The notes under the pieces: generated by a model | What the model saw: only the letters and a program-made list of their open reading frames with translations | Database searches by the model: none | What the model was told of the DNA's origin: nothing | Program-made: the position numbers and the translations under genes | Assembly (NCBI GenBank): GCA_034401795.1 | Contig: CM067369.1 | Location: forward strand, 184,578,881 to 184,642,880 | From: Chaetoderma sp. LZ-2023a | Taxonomy: Eukaryota > Mollusca > Caudofoveata > Chaetodermatida > Chaetodermatidae | Direction of reading: 5' to 3' | DNA length: 64,000 nucleotides | Part shown: piece after piece, positions 56,854 to 64,000 of the stretch | How the letters are laid out: each line of letters starts with the position of its first letter | Position numbering within the stretch: position 1 is the first letter of the stretch

Positions 56854-57309
56854 AAAAATCTCTATTCACACCAACCGCGACCGCGACTGTGCCCACGAAC
56901 TTAGTTTTTTCCGAGCAAATTTTCGCACCAACGTCTGGATCACACCAGACGCGGTAAAGGACAAGTTTATTCAATGATTATTGAATGAATTGATAACATA
57001 AAACCTATTTACCGGTTATATCGACACGGGTTGCTATGGTTTTCCACATATCCCTCTTCTTTTCAGTTTCCTTGTAATCGTCTCTAGCTTTATCATACAA
57101 AATTGGATTTCTTTTTTCAAGGCCTCCGTCTTGTTGTCATCCATGGTTATACAAGAAACGAATTCTGAATGGAGAGGGGGGGGGGGGGGGTGCAACGTCT
57201 ACTTTAGCAAACCACTGCTATTCTGTCATTGCAGTTGTCACATGCGCATAGGGGTTCCTATAGTGTGTCTGAAACATCTGCTAGAATAGCCACATTATTT
57301 TAACAATCG
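56854..57309. other. No gene recognised
   Basis: ATTCACACCAACCGCGACCG near 56873 and a poly-G run near 57177. It lies between a truncated MITE and the LINE and may be a transposon end. Confidence 0.5.
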
Positions 57310-59683
57310 GCTCGAAATACATTTGGATGCGTGAAGCCTCGTCAAAACCAGTCTAACAACAAGAAATATAACTTAAATCGCCCATGGTTTAATACAAATT
57401 GTCGAATAGCAAGTTGCGAACCAGCTATCGACCTAGTAAAACAGTCGCAAACCTTAATACCCTGATTGATGCTAGTAAAATATATAAATCCAATATGAAT
57501 AACGCTATTGCTAATTATAAACGAAATTTCAAACTAAAAATAGAACAGCTATGTAGCACCAATCCACGAGATTATTGGAAAAATTTTAAGTCCTCGGACC
57601 CAATTCCAGATCCGTGTAAAGTTAGTATTAATGATATGTTTGAATTTTATAAACCTGTAATACAAAGCGAGCATGTACATGTAACTGACACAGATAACGC
57701 TCCCGGCCAGCCAGTTCCTGATACACCAATTAATGACGCCCTTAACATGGAAATAAGCGAAATGGCAATTAGAAAGGGAATACGCTCACTTAAAACTAAT
57801 AAAGCAGCTGGTGGGGATAACATAATAAATGAATACATTAAGTCAACTGAAAATATTATGGTTCATATCTAGAATACGCTCTTTAATCGCGTTTTCAACA
57901 CAGGAATTATACCAGGTGCATGGACAGAGGGACCAGTAAAACCTATTTACAAAGGAAAAGGCAGTCCAGAGGAACCACATAACTTTAGACCTATAACTTT
58001 AGTCAGCTGCCTGGCCAAATTATTTACTAGTATATTAACTAATAGAATAGACAATTACTTAGAACAAAATGAACAAATAAAAGAAATTCAAGCTGGCTTT
58101 AGACGTAAATATTCAACAACCGATCACCTATTTGCAATCCATGTCCTAATAGAAATTTTCAAAAAAAGAAAGAAAAACTGTTTTGTGTCTTTGTAGATTT
58201 AGAAAAAGCTTTTGATAACGTTTGGAGGGAGGCACTATGGGGGAAATTAATTAAAGAAAATATCAATCGGAAAATCTTAAATGTCATCCGTAATATGTAT
58301 AGAGGCATAAAATCTAAAGTATTTATGAACGGCATTGCCTCTGAAACATTCACGTGTAACTTGGGGTTAAGGCAAGGTGAACATCTATCTCCAATCCTAT
58401 TCAATATATACCTAAACGATCTCAGCGAATTCCTGGAAAGCTCTAGTTGCAGTGGACTGGCTCTGACAGAAAACATCGATGTCTATATCAAACTGTTAGC
58501 ACTATTGCATGCAGATGACACTGTTCTTTTCGCCGAGAGCCCTACAGACCTGCAGTCAATACTAAACGCATATGTGACCTATTGCCAAGTATGGAACCTT
58601 CGGATAAATAAAGAAAAAACAAAAATACTAATTTTTGGCAGCAACAAACGGGGGTGGGAAAGGCTAAATTTTAGTATTGAAGGTGAACAAATCGAAATAA
58701 CTGACATGTACAAATATTTAGGAATACATTTTTTCCACAATGGTAGATACCTCAAGGCGATGAAACACTTAAGTCAACAAGCTACTAAAGCCCTCTACTC
58801 ACTATATAGGCGAATAGAAAACATTGAATTATCCTTAACGTGCCAACTAGAATTATTTGACTCAATGATTATACCAATACTTACCTATGGATGTGAAATC
58901 TGGGGGATAGAAAATCTTACTTCAATAGAAAAAATTCAGGTACAGTTCTATAAGCGGATACTAAATATTTCGAAAACAACGCCTAGTTATATGGTATATG
59001 GAGACCTAGGCCAAATTCCATTAGAAATTACTATAAAATATAAATTAATTAATTTTTGGGGAAAACTCCTAAACGGCAAAGAAACAAAGCTATCATCTTT
59101 ACTATACAAGTATATCTACAATGACAATACTCAAAACAATACAGAATACAAATGGTTGACCACAGTTAAACGTATACTAGAAAATGTCGGAATGGCTCAC
59201 CTCTGGGAAACGCAGACCATAACAAATTCTAATATACAATATTTGAAACAAGTACTTAAAGACCAATACATGCAAACTTGGTCAGGGCAAATTACCACCT
59301 TGCCCAAAGCCAAAATATATAGTATATTCAAAACTGAACTAAAATTAGAGCCGTATCTTAGAAAGCTAAATAAATTAAACAGAAGAACTTTAGTCAAATT
59401 TCGAACTAGTAATCATATGTTACCTATAGAAAAGGGAAGGTGGGAGGGCTTAGACAGGGAAGAAAGTATATGTAACCTATGCGACACACACGATATTGGG
59501 GATGAGTATCATTACCTATTCTTATGGGACTTTTTCTGTGATGACAGAAAATTATTTCTTCCAAAATATTATCATAACCGCCCAAACCACTACAAATTCG
59601 GACAACTGCTCTCGAATACAAACTTGTCGGTCCTAACAAAATTGTGCGCCTTTAGACGGAAAATCTTTAAACAATTTGCATAA
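57310..59683 (+). pseudogene. Non-LTR retrotransposon reverse transcriptase (CR1/jockey-like), 5'-truncated
   Basis: The reading starts without an endonuclease: NRPWFNTNCRIAS (about 57360-57410), then after a slip the frame from 57399. RT motifs follow: NFRPITLVSCLAKLF, QAGFRRKYST, VDLEKAFDNVW, LRQGEHLSPILFNIYL and HADDTVLF. The YADD tyrosine is His. A thumb and connection region (YLGIHFF, TYGCEIWG) leads to a C-terminal zinc-knuckle-like CNLCDTHDIGDEYHYLF. An in-frame TAG at about 57870 and a slip near 58170 in an A-rich run break the protein. The last 462 codons are open, so decay is moderate. The coding end is followed within about 50 bp by a 600-bp ACT microsatellite. The exact LINE clade is not resolved. 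Confidence 0.9.
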
Positions 59684-59733
59684 CGGGGATTATTATTTTA
59701 TTATCATATTGTAATTATTTCAAACACAATTAT

Positions 59734-60345
<612 letters not shown>

Positions 60346-60618
60346 CTAATCAATAACGTTGCTACCAATAATGGTTATATACAATGTTTAGATCAATAAT
60401 GCCACAATTAATTTTTATAAAATGCTTGTTAAATTTGGTTAACTTTAAAATTGGTTATACAAATATTGTGTAATAATGTGTATATTAATAATGTGTAACG
60501 TGTAATGTGTTTATATTGTCTTTGTCTATAATGCTGTCACTGATGTTGATAACAAGATTGTCTACACCAACAATATTCATATTATAGCACTGATGATAAC
60601 AATAAGCTTGGTATGACA

Positions 60619-60623
<5 letters not shown>

Positions 60624-60682
<59 letters not shown>
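60624..60682 (+). repeat. AAT microsatellite
   Basis: About 19 AAT units. Confidence 0.97.
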
Positions 60683-60835
60683 TCTTTTAATGGTAAATCT
60701 CACTCAGACCTGTAAAAATTAACTATTATTTTGTAATCCCCATATGTCACATTGTGACCTGGGAGTACTTTAATAAATTGAAACTTGGTATACAGAACGC
60801 AGGTGTTGTTGCCATAGCAATAACCTAAATTGGCC

Positions 60836-60930
60836 GCGCGGGCTTTTTCAAAATTCGCTCGGAGAGCAATAGGGCCGAAACCCACCAATCGCGGCGCGCC
60901 GCAACGAAGCGGTAACGCAACCTGTTTCAC
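60836..60930. repeat. GC-rich inverted-repeat partner A
   Basis: GGCCGAAACCCACCAATCGC followed by GGCGC matches, inverted, 63865-63900 at about 26 of 28 positions. Confidence 0.55.
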
Positions 60931-61164
60931 CGCGTTCCACTGCGATCGATGTCCGTTTACACGAACCAGGCTTTTTGCGCGCGGAGAAATTTAACTATGC
61001 GCGTTATTTCATAATAACTCCGTTTAGAAAGCGCTTCTCCTGATTTTGTATTTAAAGTTACTAAATTACTAAGTTAAAAAGTTAGGAAAATATCATAAAA
61101 TGACAACTGAAGAACTTTTGCTACTATTGCATCTCCATCGTCGGCGGCGGCCGCAGCGGTGGCG
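60931..61164. other. No feature recognised
   Basis: Changes from GC-rich to AT-rich, with AACTAAGTTAAAAAGTTA-type sequence. Confidence 0.5.
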
Positions 61165-61372
<208 letters not shown>

Positions 61373-61394
61373 TTTACCAGGTATCCGGTCTGGC

Positions 61395-61695
61395 AATAGA
61401 GGAATCCATTTCTAGCTATGCCCCCCCTCCCCCGCCTCCAACACCCCCCTCCACCCCCCCCCCCCCACCCCCATAGCTAAGCTCCGCCCACGCTCTACGC
61501 TTTAGGCGTGTTGGGGTCGACTTATATATTTTGAACTCTGACTTCCCAAAATCACATTTTCAAGGTAACTATTTAGGCAATCTGTTGGATATTTTGACAC
61601 TAATTTGACTGGGTGCTATTGCTATGGCAACAAGAGCGCCGAGACAAATTAGTTTCAAAATATTCAACATAATACTTATTAAATATTAAATTCAT
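61395..61695 (-). mobile_element. CRE-MITE, GATC arm plus hairpin, with C-rich insertion
   Basis: GGAATCCATTTCTAGCTATG, a poly-C expansion, GCTCCGCCCACGCT, GGCGTGTTGGGGTCGA and a hairpin (61580-61672) with GGGTGCTATTGCTATGGCAA. The CRE arm is missing. Confidence 0.85.
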
Positions 61696-61710
61696 CAACG
61701 ACATGCACTA

Positions 61711-61825
61711 GAGTGATCCAGTTCTAGCTATGCCCCGCCCATTTCTAGCTAAGCTATGCCCACGCTCTGTCTGTGTTGAGATCGATCGAGACCTGAATTC
61801 CCTGAATCTCAATATTCCAATAAAA
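61711..61825 (-). mobile_element. CRE-MITE GATC arm fragment
   Basis: GATCCAGTTCTAGCTATGCC, GCCCATTTCTAGCTAAGCTA, GAGATCGATCGAGACC and CCCTGAATCTCAATATTCC. Confidence 0.8.
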
Positions 61826-62227
61826 ATGTCGGGAACAAGAGAATAGACGAATTGTTTTGGTAAAACCAGGGAATTATAAGCAGTATATATAAAATGACGA
61901 GCAGACGTTTATGGACACTTCTAGCTCTTGTTGACGGAGACATGCCGGTCAATGAAGGTATCCGATCTCTCACTCACATATATGGCGTCATGATCAGCTT
62001 CCTGACTATAGATATGATGTCGCGACCACACACCCAGAACAGGGTGTAGTATTGAGCAAAGTCTGTTATATATGTCCCCACCCCCCTCTGCATCTGCATT
62101 TCTCGTAGTCAATGTGAACTTTCAATAATTGTCTATGAATTTATTCTATTTTTTATTTATTTCTCATGAAAATAATTTAGTTGATCTCATTGATCATGCA
62201 AAATGTTGTCAAGAAAAGCTAATTATT

Positions 62228-62297
62228 AGCTCATTGACTGGCCTTTTCGGGAAGGGTGTGGTGCTGTTTCTGAAAATTTACCGCTGGAATGACAGGC
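62228..62297. mobile_element. P-family half hairpin
   Basis: Sequence to ACCGCTGGAATGACAGGCTCT, joined to a CRE-MITE at the hairpin centre. Confidence 0.55.
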
Positions 62298-62487
62298 TCT
62301 ACTATTTAATAAACATGCTGTTGAATATTTTGATATTAGTTCCAAAACATTAAATATCTTACCTGTACAGCTTTCAGGAAATTGATAGACAGGGCGTTTA
62401 GGAACCGATCGATCCCAACTCAAGCGAAGCGTAGGTGGAGCTTAGCTAAATATGGGCGGGGCATAGCTGAAAATGGAAAGGTTCATT
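62298..62487 (+). mobile_element. CRE-MITE 3' half joined to a P-family half
   Basis: TACTATTTAATAAACATGCT, a reduced hairpin, GATC arm and end AAATGGAAAGGTTCATT. Directly upstream (62228-62297) is P-family sequence ending at its hairpin centre (CCGCTGGAATGACAGGCTCT). Confidence 0.83.
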
Positions 62488-62545
62488 TTCATTGACGTCA
62501 TGAAACGCCAGACGTATTACGTCATAATAGACAACTGACGTCACG
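62488..62545. mobile_element. CRE arm fragment
   Basis: Two CRE palindromes (62496 and 62535) with ATTACGTCATAATAGAC between, abutting the preceding copy. Confidence 0.6.
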
Positions 62546-62557
62546 TCTTTATTACCC

Positions 62558-62635
62558 ATCCGCCCGCCCGCCCGCCCGCCCGCCCGCCCGCCCGCCCGCC
62601 CGCACGCACGCACGCACGCACGCACGCACACACGC
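62558..62635 (+). repeat. GCCC then GCAC microsatellite
   Basis: CCCGCCCG repeats pass into CACGCACG repeats. Confidence 0.96.
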
Positions 62636-62639
62636 ACAC

Positions 62640-63260
62640 ATCAACACGCGTGCATACACGCACGCACACCATTGAAATTTCTATTGAAATAAACTAAGAA
62701 ATACTGATTTTTTGCCCAAACAGCCGCAAAAAGCTTTATGTCATGTTCATTACCTGTCTTATTTAAATAGTGTGGTACATTAATTATATTCCAGTATTCT
62801 CATAATTAGTATTTATTACGGAAGTAATTTGATTTTTGGAAACTCCATTTCCTTGACTCTACACTACGCTACGGACACCGCAACTGCTTAATCCGCCACT
62901 AACTATATCGGTAGTAAATTATATGGAAATTATGGCCATTATAAGTAGGATGATTTGATAAGAATAATGATAAATTTGGGCTGTGAAGTGTAAGCTGAGG
63001 ATTAGTCGATTGATATGAATACTAGTACTAATTAATTACGTTTGTGATTTAATTTCTTGCTGATAGATGAGGACCAAGAATTCTCTCGGATGTAGGTGTT
63101 ATGATAATCTCCGTAACTTTTATCAAATGCAAATAGTACATATAAATTTAATAGAACTTTATTAAACTCGAATCACTTTTACATTGATACACGAGGGATG
63201 AATATAAAATAATCAGTTTACACTATAGTCATAGGTTACAAGTAATTAAACAATCGTCGG

Positions 63261-63261
<1 letters not shown>
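62640..63261. other. No feature recognised
   Basis: AT-rich single-copy-looking DNA. Confidence 0.6.
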
Positions 63262-63314
<53 letters not shown>

Positions 63315-63341
63315 GTAATCATCATCATCATCATCATCATA
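63262..63341 (+). repeat. ATT then ATC microsatellite
   Basis: About 17 ATT units, TAAGTA, then about 7 ATC units. Confidence 0.96.
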
Positions 63342-63861
63342 CTATCTATCTTTATGAGTTATTCAAGCATATTGACAGCCGCTGTTCCACATCTATTGGT
63401 TCTCTATATTCTGTATGCATCCTTTGCATTATCATCATCCTTGTTAGTCTCACCATTGCCATTGCCGTTGTCGTCGTTGTCGTCGTTGTCGTTGTTGCTG
63501 TCTGGGAAACTGTTTTAAGATAAGTCTGTTAAAATTACAGAGTTTGTTTAATAGTTTGTGGTTTTTCGATGTGAAGTGTTGAAATTTTATCTTAGTTTGC
63601 CCGGGTAGGATATAATTATCGGAGTAGTTCCTTTCGTTGAAAAATTCACACGTGATGATATAATATTCATCACCTGACTATGTCATTCTGTGTGCATAAA
63701 GTACATAAAGCGCAGACTGACAGCATATGCGAGGAATGGTGTTCAGCAACACGGCATGTCATGGCAGGGCTGTAGAATCATGCGAAGTGACAGACAGAAA
63801 GGAAGGCCTTGGCGGTTTTTCGTGCGATGGAAACGCCTTAATGATTTGTACGTTTTTATTC
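63342..63861. other. No gene recognised
   Basis: GTCGTTGTCGTCGTTGTCG near 63467 is a short repeat. Frames near 63690-63956 on both strands run through the GC-rich inverted repeat. Confidence 0.5.
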
Positions 63862-63950
63862 CACCGCGCCGCGCCGCGTTTGGTAGGTTTCGGCCGATAC
63901 ACGCGACTTTCCGCGCCCTTTGTGTGAACGTATTCATTGAAAGTGCGTTG
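63862..63950. repeat. GC-rich inverted-repeat partner B
   Basis: GCGCCGCGTTTGGTAGGTTT then CGGCC is the inverted match of 60880-60907; TTTGTGTGAACG follows. Confidence 0.55.
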
Positions 63951-64000
63951 AGTTAAATCAGCGCTTGCTGTGAATACAGCTTTAGCGTTGCTGTACGAAT

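Overview
This 64 kb window looks like repeat-dense, non-coding nuclear DNA of a multicellular animal. Every readable protein belongs to a eukaryotic mobile element: non-LTR retrotransposons, a Tc1/mariner element and a PIF/Harbinger element with its MADF-BESS partner. It also carries SINEs, many MITEs and long tri- and tetranucleotide microsatellites. The mix fits an aquatic invertebrate, but I cannot name the species. I found no host gene, true tRNA or rRNA gene, and no prokaryotic feature. Most short open frames are chance frames or microsatellite translations.

Layout. From 1 to 31 kb and from 37 to 63 kb the background is a MITE family called here CRE-MITE, in about 25 full or partial copies. 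Its order is terminal inverted repeat (AATGGACCTTTCCAG), an arm with TGACGTCA palindromes (CRE arm), a TTTAATAAACATG stretch, a central hairpin of about 93 nt, an arm with GATCGATCGATC and GTGGGTGGAGCTTAGCTAG (GATC arm), then the inverted terminus. In the feature list, plus strand means the CRE arm comes first. A second family with TTAA target sites (P family) also has a central hairpin. Decayed LINE pieces lie at 7.8, 12.3-13.6, 34.0-34.7, 35.9-36.6 and 57.3-59.7 kb. Five head-to-tail tRNA-type SINE units occupy 31.5-33.1 kb. A 161-bp tandem array is at 10.3-10.9 kb.

The best-defined locus is 42.2-50.8 kb. A 6.69-kb PIF/Harbinger element (42212-48901) has 41/42-bp terminal inverted repeats and TTA target duplications. 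Its transposase (plus strand, two exons) shows all three DDE residues but has three in-frame stops. A convergent two-exon gene on the minus strand, easy to miss because frameshifts break it, encodes a MADF domain and a BESS motif. Between the two 3' ends lies a palindrome with 86-nt arms, an AATAAA signal on each strand and a TGACGTCA in its loop. A SINE with a 13-bp target duplication sits in the transposase intron. About 235 bp beyond the right end is a 1.66-kb Tc1-like element with 29-bp inverted repeats and a broken DD34E transposase.

Several smaller insertions are dated by target duplications: a hAT-type MITE with a perfect 8-bp duplication (22114-22665), another hAT-type MITE inside a CRE site of a CRE-MITE (54662-55018), a Harbinger-type MITE with TAA duplications (40664-41382), and two CRE-MITEs inserted into other CRE-MITEs. 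I read the region as a transposon graveyard with layered insertions. All coordinates and motif counts were made by eye from the sequence.
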